Below, piece by piece: positions 32,632 to 44,462 of a stretch of DNA of 64,000 bases. A program made the translations under genes and the position numbers. The stretch's first letter is position 1. Each line of letters begins with the position of its first letter. This DNA is from Entomortierella parvispora (taxonomy: Eukaryota > Mortierellomycota > Mortierellomycetes > Mortierellales > Mortierellaceae). Location of the stretch: the NCBI GenBank assembly GCA_963573315.1, contig OY752142.1, positions 1,798,001 to 1,862,000 of the forward strand. Direction: 5' to 3'. The notes under the pieces are model-generated. The model ran no database searches. It saw only the letters and a program-made list of their open reading frames with translations, and was not told the DNA's origin.

Positions 32632-33693
32632 TTAATCTTCACGACCAGCGAGGACGGCATCGTTCTGGTGAAGAAGAAGTTGCTGGTGGGAATCGCCGAC
32701 GGGCTTATGATCCTCCAGGATATCCTTCTCCTTGACCTCAACAGATTGTTCGACCACCGAAGGCAATGCCGAAGCAGAACGCAGGGTGTTGATCAGGCTG
32801 CTCCAGTCCTCGTCGCCTCTACCCTGATCCTGAACAGTCTTCAAGTGCTTGTAGGCCAAATCCGCTGTGGGCAAAGACGCACCGAAATCCTGGGCAAGTT
32901 GGCGCATGTGTCCGACGTCCTTGAGACCGAGGTTGACGGAGAAGTTGGCCTCCTTCTGCGACACCTCACCGTTGACCATCTTGCGAGAGTACTCTAGCCA
33001 AGAGGGAGCAGGGAAGAATGTCTCGATGAACTTGAGGACGGACTCCTGATCCACATTGGATTTCTCAGCCAATGTCAACCCTTCAGCCAAAAGCTCCAGG
33101 GATCCTGCAACGAAGAAATTGCCAATGAGCTTGAAGTTGCAGGCCTTGGCTACATCAGGGGTCTTGAGGTGGATGATGCTCTTGGACATGGTAGTGAAAT
33201 ACAGGCACACCTTCTTGATGGCCTTGTCGTCTCCACTTGTCACCCAGATCAGTTTAGCGGCCTTGGCAACAGGAGGTCGACCAAAGACGGGGCACTGGAG
33301 GTAAATGTGCTTCTGTGGAAGACTTGCGACTTGCTGAGAGATCTTTGTGGCCAAAGTAGGGTAAATGGTACTGGTTTCCACGAAGATGATGGGATGATCG
33401 ACCTGACTTGCGAGTTCCAACAAAGTAGAGTAGATTTCCTCGACCGCGCTGTCATTGGCCAGCGAGGTAAAGATAATGTTGCTCTGGGCAACGAGATCCT
33501 CGAGAGTCTTGGCGACATGGGCACCATGGCTGTGCATCTTTGCACTCTTTGCCGGGGACCGGTTCCAGACAGTCATGGTCAGATGCAATGAGGCTAGATA
33601 GCGCTGGAGGTTATGGGCCATGTTGTAGCCCATCTCGCCGAGACCAATCCAGCCGATTCTGTCTTGCTGCTTGAGGTGGAGTAGATGGTTCAT
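32632..33693 (-). CDS. NAD(P)-dependent beta-hydroxyacid dehydrogenase
   Basis: Member of the 3-hydroxyisobutyrate dehydrogenase/6-phosphogluconate-dehydrogenase-like family, which oxidises beta-hydroxyacids or reduces succinic semialdehyde-type substrates. Intronless, 353 residues. It starts after a short tail with the Rossmann motif IGWIGLGEMGYNMAHNL, then VWNRSP, where the residue after the second strand suggests NADP preference. The substrate-binding segment FVETSTIYP and QCPVFGRPPVAKAAKL follow, where family members usually have DAPVSGG. The catalytic-lysine region is CNFKLIGNFFVAGSLELLAEGLTLAEK. The last 45 residues extend beyond typical enzymes and are polar. Substrate cannot be named. 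A TATA box lies about 113 bases upstream. No mitochondrial presequence is evident, so it is probably cytosolic. Confidence 0.88.
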   Translation of the reverse strand: MNHLLHLKQQDRIGWIGLGEMGYNMAHNLQRYLASLHLTMTVWNRSPAKSAKMHSHGAHVAKTLEDLVAQSNIIFTSLANDSAVEEIYSTLLELASQVDHPIIFVETSTIYPTLATKISQQVASLPQKHIYLQCPVFGRPPVAKAAKLIWVTSGDDKAIKKVCLYFTTMSKSIIHLKTPDVAKACNFKLIGNFFVAGSLELLAEGLTLAEKSNVDQESVLKFIETFFPAPSWLEYSRKMVNGEVSQKEANFSVNLGLKDVGHMRQLAQDFGASLPTADLAYKHLKTVQDQGRGDEDWSSLINTLRSASALPSVVEQSVEVKEKDILEDHKPVGDSHQQLLLHQNDAVLAGRED

Positions 33694-34307
33694 TGTGAAG
33701 TTGTGCCAATAGTTGAGAAGCTGCGGGTGAGAAAGGGAGGAGTGCTGACGTGTAGACTGTGCTGATGCTAGAAGAAGTAGATCATTGTTGGCAACCGACC
33801 GATTCCTTTTATACTCGAACCCTTGTTATCGTTGCACCCTGACGACTCCCGCGAACGGAGGTACGAAAAAAAAGTGGGGACAAGGTCATGTTCTTCTCGT
33901 TGTCGCTTTCGTAAACATGTACTAAAGTCTCCTGCGCGGCTCTTTCTTCGGGCAGTTCTTTTTCCTCTTTGAAACTTTCTTCGTGTGGACGCGGGGCGGG
34001 CAATCTTGTTTCCCACCCGTCACGGTGACCGAAGGGTCCTGCGGGGAAGCACAAGTTTAGGAGTGATCGTGCGGCACATTGGACGGTGCGCTTGGGAGCA
34101 GCGTTGTCTATAGTCTAGCCTAGTCTAGCCTAGTGCTTCAGGGTGTTGAGCCAGGATAACCGTAATGTGTTGTTGGTAAAGACCTTGCAGTGTGGGGAGA
34201 TGAAAAGATGCAACGCGGGCAGAATGTAACCGAAAATGTGGCTTTGATTCCACTAATGATACAAATCGTGGCGCAGAGCCGGCATTTTGTTTTCAATCGA
34301 GCAAGCG
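33694..34307. promoter_or_regulatory. divergent promoter region, dehydrogenase / SRR1-domain gene
   Basis: A minus-strand TATAAAAG lies at 33806-33813 for the dehydrogenase. A short tandem repeat of TAGTCTAGCC lies near 34113-34136. No TATA box is evident for the plus-strand gene. Confidence 0.55.
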
Positions 34308-35842
34308 ATGTCCAGCCTCAAGAGGATTCCACACATTTCTCTAGTCACAATCAGATCATCCATGGCATCAACGAATCCATTACCAGGCGCGCCTGCATGC
34401 GATCCATCAGAGAATATACCCCAGGACTTGTCAAAGTCAAATGCTGCTGATCAGGTCAAAGTGAATGAAACAGGAGAACCAGTCACCGTGGACAGGGAAG
34501 CCGAAGAAGAGCCCTTTACTTTTGTGGTATCCAAAAAGAAAGGACGTGGTCCAGCAACCCCTCATTCCTCTATCAAAGTACAGCCGCCGTCATCCAACAA
34601 GAAGGATGTGGGGTTCGATGTGGCGTCACAACTTCCAGGATGGAATATGCGAAGGGGCGGTGGTAAGGTCAAGAAGAACAGCCAGCGCGCCAAGATGATG
34701 GGGTCCCGAGGACACGAAGAGGAAGAGAGAACAATTGACTGGGGCCAAAGCATGATGGAAGAACGAGTCATGACCCTCAAGCAATCCAAGTTTTACGTTG
34801 CTTTCCGAGGTAAGCAAGAATGGCAGTTTTTTTTATATATCACTGTTTTTTTTTCTTAAACTGACATATTTCTATCGCTATCGCTTATAGATCTCGTACG
34901 GATAACGCTCTTACCTTCATGTGGCGCCAGGAATGAAAGGAGGCAGATAGGATCTACTCTCTCAAGTATTCAAACCGACAAGCCATCAACGGCGACAAAC
35001 AACACCTTAGAAGTGACGCCTCTTGCTGCGGAATGTACGTCGGCACCTGACAACACCATAGACGCTGAAACCTCGAAGGACCCAAACTCCATCAAGGATA
35101 TCATTTGTTACGGAATTGGATCCATCGAAAATTCAAAAAACTCTCAGTTTCAGTTGGCTCTCGCGCTCTGTATCAAAGATATACTCCAGGTAAGTAAGCA
35201 CAACATACAAGGCATCCCTTCTGATGGTGCCGAAACTGCATGGTTCTAACGCCGAGTTTTTCGCTCCTTCAATTTCAATGAAGATAACCGGATCTGTCTC
35301 GTTGTATGATCCAATCATGTCCAAATACGACAGCGAGCTAGCGAAGCATTTGGGCTTAATCGTACTGGAAGCTAAAGATGAGACAGCAAAGAAGCCGGTC
35401 CAGCGGCATCGCACTTTACTATATATGCCTCACTGTCCCAAAGGACTATACTCTCAAGTTTTAGAGTTCAACTGGAGTCGCAAGCAACTGGATAAAGTCG
35501 TCATTCTTGGCAACCGCTTCACACGATATGATGAAAGGTAAGACTGCATCCTTTACATCCTCTTTGAAATTGACACTATGTACTTGACCGTCATTGACAC
35601 ACATCTAACATGACATTGAACTTAGCCCGTCATTCAGACAGCAGGCCAAACAAGCCCCTTTCATCTTGCCAGCGCTTTCAGTTGCCAAAGTCTCGGATCT
35701 CCCAGCTATCAAATTTGAGGACGACAGAGCCTTCAACGATCTAGCATTCCATTTGTTCCCCGATCAGTATGAACTTCCAATGGTGGATTTACATGATAGA
35801 GAAGACGACCCCGAATTTGTAAATGTTGTACACAACGTTTAA
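34308..35842 (+). CDS. SRR1-domain protein
   Basis: Relative of plant SRR1 and yeast Ber1, proteins linked to circadian/light signalling and to microtubule or proteasome phenotypes; the molecular role is unclear. Exons are 34308-34809, 34891-35189, 35284-35537 and 35626-35842, giving 423 residues. The N-terminal 170 residues are polar and Lys-rich (FTFVVSKKKGRG, MRRGGGKVKKNSQR), followed by TLKQSKFYVAFR. The SRR1 domain starts at about residue 210: IICYGIGSIENSKNSQFQLA, SLYDPIMSKYDSELAKHLG, LLYMPHCPKGLYSQVLEFNW and VVILGNRF, all diagnostic. A later in-frame ATG at 34362 could be the true start. The acceptor before 35284 (ATGAAG) is weak but keeps frame. The stop is only 26 bases from the stop of the convergent gene, so the mRNAs must overlap. 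Confidence 0.85.
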
Positions 35843-35868
35843 TACAATTTAAAAATACAAAGAAAAAA

Positions 35869-38800
35869 CTAGAGCTTTGAACGGACTGGCTCCAGTCTAA
35901 ACTTGATCTCTTTCATACCCTTCGACACCGGTCTCCAGTCATCGTAGAGCTTTTTAAGTCGTTCCATTTCGTCATCCAGAACTTGATCTCCTCTTGCCTT
36001 GATTTCATCCATGACACCGCGCATGCCCCAAGGAAGGTAGAATGGGTTCAACGTCTGCTTGGCCTTGAAGGGATGGAGGATAGGTTCGCTACGGGCCATC
36101 TCTGATGTCAAACTGTTGGGAGGCTCCAAAAGCGATCGAATTGCCAACCTGATTGCAAATAAAATATTACAAAAAGAAAAACGGTCAGCATTGCAAGATT
36201 GAAGACAACCTTGTAGTACAAGCCAGCTGAATCCATTCGGCCAAAAACTTACATATAAACTTCACGTTCTTCATAAATGGTCGAATGGCCTTCGCCGTAA
36301 ATGCTCCCCGCCACAGCTTCGCTCAGGTGCACAAGAACTCCATGATCGTCCACTCCAGCGTTGCGCAGGCGCATCGAAAACGAAATCAAGTTGGTCAAAA
36401 AGTCGTCTTGGAAACTAGCTCCGTCAATGTAAACGGCTCGGACGATGGAGGGATGATGAATGGAGGTCATCACAGCCGAGTAAAGAGGCACAACTTGGTC
36501 TTCTAAACTGGCGACACATGTAAATCGAACGCCAGAGGTGAGCACCGTGCGGAGCGCTTCTCTGTACTTTTTGGCAATATCCGTCTCCGAGTCCATGAAT
36601 TCGAAAAGCTCCTGAGCAGCCTCGGCCTCGAACCAGCGTACGATCAAGTTTCCTTTCAAGGACGGGAAAGGCCCATGGGAGATTCCTGCCATCGCTAGGA
36701 TACCGACTCGCTGCATCTTGGGGTCGTTTTCCTCAACTCTTAGCAAGCCTTCATTTATCAGCCGTGCGATCAGCATCGTGCTAGTGGGCGTTCCTTGCGA
36801 ATGAGTTGCCACCAACACCAAATCAGCCTCGTGGAGCGCCTTTTTCCAGTCCTCGTTCTTGACGAGATTCTGATAGAGAATCTCTACTCTGTTCAACACC
36901 ATTCCCTCGCCCTCCAGCGGAATAAGAGTGATGTTTTCAGGCTTCAGCTCGACATTGTGAATCTTGAAGTAGTCTTTCAGGGCATGATCCATTTCGTCAC
37001 AAAACTTCTTGCTCGTTCCTGTGGGCTCTCCAATAACTGTTCGGATGAGCTTTACTGGAAACCAACCGTGAACTCCAATAATGGCGACTTTTTGAATGCC
37101 ACCTGTGCCTCGATGGAGAACCTCGTCGCTTGTCAAAGGCGTTTCCTGGTGGGCTGTGGATGGCTTTGAAAACAAAAGCGAGCTCAGTACGTCGACGGCA
37201 CTCTTCATGATCGATCCTGACCGCTCGTGCTTGGGACTTTCCATAGGCACATCCAATTGACCAATGGGAATTGTGAGCAGACTCTGACGGACATCTGGGA
37301 ATTGTTCGTAATAATTTGGCAAGACCACATTCTTCTTTTTAAGAATCACTTTCGACAAGGACGCCGCAGCCCTGCCTGCTTCCTCGACTATTCCGTTGTC
37401 CTTGTTCTCCCGCTCTTTCAGCTGTGCAAAAGGTTGTCCCTCTCTAGCGCCTTCTAGAACATCTGATTTGACCAAAAGGCCTTCCTTCGAAGTTCTGGTT
37501 TCTGCCAACTGTGCGAATGTCTTCCCGCTTGGTTGAGCCTCCAGCCTGACAGCATCTCCACTAATGTCTTTGCGTTCACCTTCCTCATAATCGGTCACCT
37601 GACGGCTGCTCCGCAACCCCTCTTTAGTTAATGGTGTGCCATCCAGCTTGGAGTTGAATCCAGGAATCATTGACAACCAGCTGCTGCTGTTGGAGAGGGT
37701 GCCATTGTTGTTGACGTTCGGATTTCCTTTGCTTTCCATAAGAGCAGCTCCAGGTGTGACGACAACGTTCAGCTCTGAAGTTCCCACTACAGCTGGTGCA
37801 ATGGCTCCACCTTCATCCGACGCTTCTACAAATTCTGTTTTCATGGGTGTTGGTCCGTCCACTTTCGTTGTCAAAGAGGGTGTTGTATGGGCTGCTGTAA
37901 CTGACGGTGCTCTTGTCGATACTGGTGTTTCAGGTCGTTCACTGCATTCACTGCGTCCACTGATGCTCGAAGGTCTTGATTCGGGCTCGATAAGCACGTC
38001 GCCTCTCCTCTGAAGTGAGTTTTCGGTCCGAGGTGTGTCCTTGGTGTAATCGTCTTTTAAGCCATAACCAAATATGGACCATCTCTTCTTGCTGTTGCTA
38101 CTTTGCGAATCTAGCGCTTTGGAGCTGAGGGGCGCAATGATGAGGCCACTTGTTTTATCGCAGTCTACGTCCATGCTGGCAACTGAGCCCGTTGTTGTAG
38201 TACTTGCTGATACGATATCAGTCGTATTTTCAACCCTGTTGTGTGCAGTTGATCCCTGAGAAGCCAAATTGTCCTGATTTGCTGCGAGCTTGCTCCAGAG
38301 TAATGTGGAAAGCGATCCTTGTGTTGAAGAGGACGACTCTCGACGCTGTCTTGCTGAATCGACAGCCCTGGAGTGCCTGAGCATGGAGATCGGAAAGGTC
38401 GAGGACGAGGGCAGAGATGAAGGTAAGGAGGTGGACTGGGCTGTTTTCTTGGTCCGTTGAATGAAGGCCGCCTCTGGCCCTGTCGGTTCCCAGTCCATGC
38501 TGTCTTCGCCTCTAGTGTCTTTTTTCTCAGAGCGAGGTGGTGTGGAGGGGGTCGCTTGGGAGGATGTGAGTGTGGCCTTGCTTGAAGTAGATGTGCTGGA
38601 TGGCCCTGTCATGGTGACGGTCAATGCAAGCGAACTATTCTGGGTATATGTACCTTGGTCGTGGTCCAGAGTGGTGATACGATTGGAAGGAGCAAATGTC
38701 GCACCGTTGCTTCCAGACCACCACGAGGCGAGCACGCCCATGGACGACCTTGCCTCGACAACACTGCTATCCGCCGTGCGGACAGTATCGTGGCTGTCGA

Positions 38801-39476
38801 TCTTGTTGCGATTTGGTGGTAATGTTGGATCAACCTCCATGAACGGCCTGCTGTCTGTTGGTTCCTGCGGTGTGCTGTGGCAATCAAGGTCACCTTCTGG
38901 CGCCGTGTTAACAAAAGAAGTGGATGACGCTACTTTTGCGGTGTCTGCTGTGGCTTTGCCCATTTCTGATGGAGTCACCGCTACATCGCCAACAGAAAAA
39001 TCTGCAGTAGAGCTGATCAAACCAGCTAGAGACGGGGTGCTTGTCTTTCGCATGATGCTCTCTAAGGATCGAGAAGCACTATTGCCTTCTGAACCAACAC
39101 CGACTTGATCCGGCGACAAGGACGGCGACGATTTGAGAAGGGTTGCGCTATCGCTGTTGCTACTCTGCATGTTGAAGAGCGCGAAAGAAAGAAAGAGGGG
39201 GGGGGAAGAGAATCAGGAGTTAGAGGACAAGAAGGCGTATAAAATGACGACAATGGAAAGATGTTTATGTGTTGATGACATTGGGAACTAGGCCCGAATC
39301 AAGAAATGACATACCGACGTACAGACGGACGGGCCACCCTTGGCGCTGGCCAGTAGGTCCAGTCCAGACAAAGCCCCCGGCGACGATTTGATCGAGGCTG
39401 TGTCCTTGACTAGAGCGCGGCCATGAGGCGAGGATGGATTGCTTGCAAAGCCGCTACTGCTCCCTGCAGGATTCAT
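35869..39476 (-). CDS. large alpha/beta-hydrolase-like fungal protein with disordered N-terminus
   Basis: Exons are 39476-39315, 39164-36253 and 36148-35869, all in phase, for 1117 residues. The first 650 residues are Ser/Thr/Pro-rich and disordered, with short acidic patches. The conserved part begins near residue 710: VAIIGVHGWFPVKLIRTVIG, then VLVATHSQGTPTSTMLIARL, AGISHGPFPSL, VPLYSAVMTS and VYIDGASFQDDF, and ends in a helical tail. HGW after a beta strand and the THSQGTP nucleophile elbow match an alpha/beta-hydrolase fold (lipase or esterase type). His and Asp partners are not certain. Similar large proteins with this C-terminal domain occur across fungi without a known function. An internal ATG at 39170 could serve as start if the first intron is not used. 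Confidence 0.7.
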
Positions 39477-42062
39477 GGCTGGCGCAGCGAGCCGAGAGGC
39501 GTGGAAAGAAAAGGAATCTGATGCAGTTGTGAAGAACCGGACCAAGAAGGCAAGGTGATGAGAGGAGAGGGCAGATGACGAAAAGGGTTAGGAGGTAGGT
39601 GAGAGGAAGAGGGGAAGACGAGGCACAGAGAGAGGGGGAGGAAGAGGAAGGGTGGATGGATGAAAATACTCAATAATGACGGGCTGAATGAATGGACATG
39701 CATAGTACGCATGTTTGCATGCAGGCAGATTCAGTCTGGCCGCATATTTTCACACATGAAAAAACGCAACGTGTCTCTCTCACGGGCGAATGAAATGGAT
39801 GAATTAATGGCTGGTGATCCCGTGACCTCGACTGCTGCGGTGCTGTCTGCCCGATGCGCTCATCGTGCGCTGTTGCGTTGGGGTGGTTGGCGGGGAAGCT
39901 TCCGCCTGTCAGACCGCCCGCTGCTGCCGATGCAAGAACGTGGACACAGCCACACAGCCCATACCAACACCATGACACCATGCCATGCGTGCATGCAGGC
40001 ACATAACATTATTGTTGACTGCGTGTGTGTGGACTGGGCACGGCAGGTTGACGGTGCGTGTAAACGCCACTAATTTATTCTTCACTCATTGTTGAACGGC
40101 CGATCTTCGGGCGATTGCAATCGGCACGCGTCAAGCACGCGTGTCGAACCACCCCCTTGTCTTCCCCTCCTCCCCTCCTCCCCTCCTCCCCTCTCCTTCT
40201 CTTTCTCGGTCGTAGAAGAGCGCTCGGGCCGACTTGCAGCTGCGTGTCCCAATTGAACTATCCAAAAGCACCACTGTTCTTCATCTTAGGGAGGAAACAC
40301 GTCTCCAAGAATAGTATCGTCGACATCACTCCCGTGGTCAGCCCCCTAGCCCTTCTGAAGCAAGACTCCTGTGATGCCTATTCCTAACATCTCCTTGTGT
40401 CTACTCTTTTCTTCATCGTCAGTCCACCTTTTACTGGTATGGAGCCTTGCGCCTCGGGAATCAATTTAAAACAGGACCTCAAGTCCCATCTGCAGTCAGC
40501 GCCCCTTGTCCCGAGGTGGTTTGGCGCAGACTACGGGTTACATAAATCCAAAAGAGGCCCCCTGTCCCGAACAAAAAGGAGCCTCTCTACCCTCTTTCTC
40601 CGTCTTCTCGCCGATTCCCGACTCCTCGTATCCTGTTGCTGTCGCCATGACACGCTCTCTGAATTCTCATGAAGAGCAAGGCGGTGATTGATCGGCTTGG
40701 AGGTGGGAGGACTTTTTGTTTGTGCGTGGAGAATCACAAAGGAAAGAAAAAAAAACAAAAAAAAAGGTTGTAAGGAGAGAAGGGGAGGAGGAAAGGAGAG
40801 GTCGCAAGGGCAGATTGGGATGACTCCACTATCCCCTTGCGCATCACTTGCCTCCACTTGGCCCATGATGTGATGCATTGCCTTTGTGTGGTCGTCGCGC
40901 CCTATGTCCTTCCACCCTTGCATGCACTTACATGAACCTCCTCTCCCTCGGAACCCATTGTGGTCGCCAAAGGAAAGGGTGAACGTCGGGATGTAATGCA
41001 GCAACCACTTCGTGCAAACTCAATGCAATGACTCCCCACTTTGTCTACTTTCTCGGAGCCACCTCCATACCTTCTCCAAAAGTTGCTTCATAAGCCGCCT
41101 CCTCAGTCCCCATTCGATGCAGTTCATCCTCAATACAGTGAATACAGTGACACATTGCTGAACTCGAGAGAATGCGAGAGTGTACGAATGCATCATTTCG
41201 TCCAACGAAGATCGCCCGATTCGTGTAATAACGTACAGTACATGAAGTGGCGTCTCCATTTGTCCCGCCCACATGGCTCTCCTTGGGTCGCTTGAGGATG
41301 GCTCCTGGCTCTGAGTGCAAGAGGGCACAGTGGTCCGGCGCAAGCGCACCACATTCCAACACACCGATGAACCTCTAGCCCATCATGTTGTGATCTCCGA
41401 GAAAGTGACAATGGTCAGAGGATTCATTGTCATTCCCAGATCCAGATCCACTCTGCGACCACCTCGGATCGATCCATGCTCCACACCCAATTCATTCAGC
41501 GTTTGTTTGGATCCCACCAGTCTTCGCCACATTGTTTGTGCTCTCTTCCTCCACGCGAACGAACGAACGAGAGAGAGAGAGAAAAAAAAGAGTGCGCTCT
41601 ATTTCCTACTCAGACCCCTCTCTCACTCTCTCTTTCTTTCTGTCTCTCTCTCTCCCTCTCCTGACCGGATCAAGTCTGACCAGCCTCGCCCATCCCCTTC
41701 TCTTCTACACCCTGCCACCTCGACTCGATCCGCATGGTCCTTTTCGCCAGTTCTTTATTTTCTTTTTCTTTGGACCTGTGTGTGTGTGCCCTTCCTTCTC
41801 TGTCCTGCCTGTTCCACTGTGCCGTCGTGTCTTGTCTCTTCTTGTCCTGTCCTATCCTGTGCTGTCCTGTCCTGTCCTGTCCTGTCCCCCTTGTGCCCTC
41901 TCTTTCTCTTTCTCCCCCCACCCCCCCTTCTTCCTCGTCTTGCCCTCTATTCTGTTCCTCTTCGTGTCTCTTTCTCCCTCTCCTTCTCCCTGACCTCTCT
42001 CTCTCCCTCTCTCTCTTCTCTTTCCTCCTCGTCTTTTGTTCTCCTTCGTACAACTCTCGCTC

Positions 42063-42094
<32 letters not shown>

Positions 42095-42247
42095 CTTTTT
42101 TTCTCGCTCTCATCCCCACTTGCTTTTCTGCCAAACAACCTCCAAACTATCAACCGCAACCTCTTGCACATTGCACACAATTATCCCAACTCGCTTCCCT
42201 GTCATCCCAACAACACCAGTTTCTGTAATCAGCCATTATTCCCCTGG
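39477..42247. other. 2.8 kb divergent intergenic region and pyrimidine-rich leader
   Basis: Separates the hydrolase-like gene (minus) from the APSES gene (plus). GCATGC-containing motifs recur near 39714 and 39991. From about 41550 to 42120 the plus strand is almost pure CT, with a TCCTG array at 41844-41887 and CT microsatellites near 42062-42088. This is probably the APSES transcript leader. The frame there is open for hundreds of codons only because CT-rich DNA lacks stops. No other gene was recognised. Confidence 0.5.
41844..41887 (+). repeat. (TCCTG)n pentanucleotide repeat
   Basis: About eight TCCTG units with single variants (TCCTA, TGCTG) inside the CT-rich leader region. Confidence 0.85.
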
Positions 42248-44462
42248 ATGCTTGGCCACCAACAGATGCTGCAGCAGCAGCACCAGCACTCTCATCAGCA
42301 CCAGCTCCAGCTCCAACAGCAGCCGCAACACCCACACTACAGTCAACAGCACCAACAGCTACAACAGCTCCAGCACCAGCACCATAGCCACGCTCTACAG
42401 CACCAACAGCAGCAGCACGGCCTTCAGGATCTAAAGGCCAACAATCAAACCAAGCTCCATCATGGCCACCCTCCTCTCTCTTCCTCTTCCACATCCTCCA
42501 CCATATCTTCCCCCGCCATAAACATCAAGCCCTCCTCCGCAGGAGCTGCCTTGCCCCCAGCATACCCTTATTCCAGCCATTCAAACACCTCACCCTCAAC
42601 TCCATCCTTACCCTCGGTCTCGTCCTCATCTTCAACTATTGCCTCGGCCTCGGGTGATGCCTCGACAGGCGTGGGTGAGAATTTCGTACCCAACATCAAG
42701 AAAGCAAAGTACTCGACATCGCTGGACCCTCGTGGATTCATCCCAGGTAAACCCCGATTACTCTTGATCTTGTTGCTTCAAGGTGTAACAGCACCAACAT
42801 CCTCCGTGTAACCTGACATTGACCGAGTCTGGTCATTCCTATTGTTTTACAGTCTACGAATATGAGCTGTATGGTCATCCTATCATGTGGGACCAGGAAA
42901 ACCTGTACGTTCACTTCACGGGCATCTGGAAGGCCCTCGGAAAAACAAAGGCCGATATTGTCAAAATTATTGATGCCAACCCGATCCTCGAGTCGATCAT
43001 CCGCAAGGTGCGCGGAGGATTTCTCAAGATTCAGGGCACTTGGTAAAGCACAGTGCAAAACCATTCATGTTTTTATAGCCGATATTTGTTTGGGCCAGAT
43101 CACGTACACTAACATCCATATTTGAACCATGCTTCCAACTCTAGGATGCCACATCAGGAAGCCTATGATCTTGCGAAAAAGACGTGCTACAAGTTGCGAC
43201 ACGAACTCGTGCCAGTCTTTGGCCAAGGATTCGTCAACGACTGTATCCCTCCTGATACACCAGGCTTTGGCTCTATCCATTTGACAGTTGTCAGGCGACG
43301 CGCCTCAGAGTGTGTGGTCGGTCAACGCCAGACGGCCATGGGTGCTCAACAGCTGCGACTCCAGCAAACACACATTCATCCGAGCTTAAAGCGTCGGTAC
43401 TCGAGCAATGATGTGAGCCGCATCAGCCGGTTTAACCAGGCAAGCGCGCCCGCTGCTAGCCACCTCTCCTCATCATCATTTTTGCTTAACCGTAACAAGG
43501 ACCACCAACGCGACAACAGCGATGACGGTGATCACGATGACTTGGATTTGGATCAGGATGAGGATGACTCTGGCTTAGAGTTGGACCAACAGCGATTCCA
43601 TCAGACCGGCCGCTTTGATTCCCAAGGTGATCATGAGGACGATGAGGATGAGGATGAGGACCGGCTCTTGGATGGTTCTACAGAGGATGAGGAGGAGCAT
43701 CAGTCCATGACGGGCTCGTATGACGAGGAAGATATAGATGTTGATGGTGACTCGTGTGCAAGCGAACAAGAAGATCCCATGTTTGGTCTCGCACGACTTG
43801 ACCTCTCTCGTCGCAATTCATCGCCCATGCCCATGAGCGCTGCTTTTGCCCTTGCAAATGCTAGCTCCAGCACAAAGGCGGGTCGGACTCGACGAGGGCG
43901 GCCCCCAGCGCGCAGCCCTATGCCAATCGCCAACAGAATCGCCGCCAACTATGTTGCCTACAACAACTATGTCTCTAGCAACACACAGGCAGCTCAAGGA
44001 TTGGGCCGGAACAGTGGTTCAAGTCGGGCTCAAAAGCAACAGCTTCGACAACAACAGCGACTTCAGATGCAGCAGCAGCAGCAGCAGCAACAGCAACACA
44101 ACCATAGTCAACTTCATCAACTCCCCCCACAGTACATGCAAACATCACAGCACTCGTCCATGCGTTCGCCAGAGCGCGATAGCATGGACTTTCAAGCATC
44201 AACCTCAGCCCCAACACTTTCAGGACTCTCACATCAAGAGTTGGTAGAGTTCTTCAAAGCAGGCCAAGCACTTCAAAGAATGTCTCAAGATGATGGCGTC
44301 AGACCGTGGAAGCAGGATAGTAGCAGGATGATACTACCAAAGAAGATTGTCCTCGGAGAGCAAGTCTTTCAATGCGTCGGCGGCGAGTACAAGTGCGTGC
44401 CTGAGCCAAACACTGCAACGTCGTCCAAACCTCCAGGAGAGGACGATGGTTGGTCTCGTTAG
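42248..44462 (+). CDS. APSES/KilA-N type transcription factor
   Basis: DNA-binding regulator related to fungal APSES proteins and Xbp1-like repressors. Exons are 42248-42746, 42853-43042 and 43145-44462, for 668 residues. The first 160 residues are Gln/His- then Ser/Pro-rich. The DNA-binding domain lies at about residues 150-275: SLDPRGFIPGVYEYELYGHP, YVHFTGIWKALGKTKADIVK, IIRKVRGGFLKIQGTW and AYDLAKKTCYKLRHELVPVF. This matches the KilA-N helix-turn-helix, and both introns split it. The rest contains acidic repeats (DDGDHDDLDLDQDEDD), an AT-hook-like RTRRGRPPA near residue 515, a CAG/CAA poly-Gln run near 44070-44098 and a conserved-looking C-terminal block. No ankyrin repeats are seen, so it is not of the Swi4/Mbp1 type. 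Start: the first ATG after the CT-rich leader that begins the Gln/His tract. Confidence 0.85.

Noticed and set aside
41411-42247. Possible N-terminal extension of the APSES protein from an in-frame ATG at 41411
   Set aside because: The extension is almost purely Ser/Leu/Pro/Phe from CT repeats; it is much more likely leader sequence.
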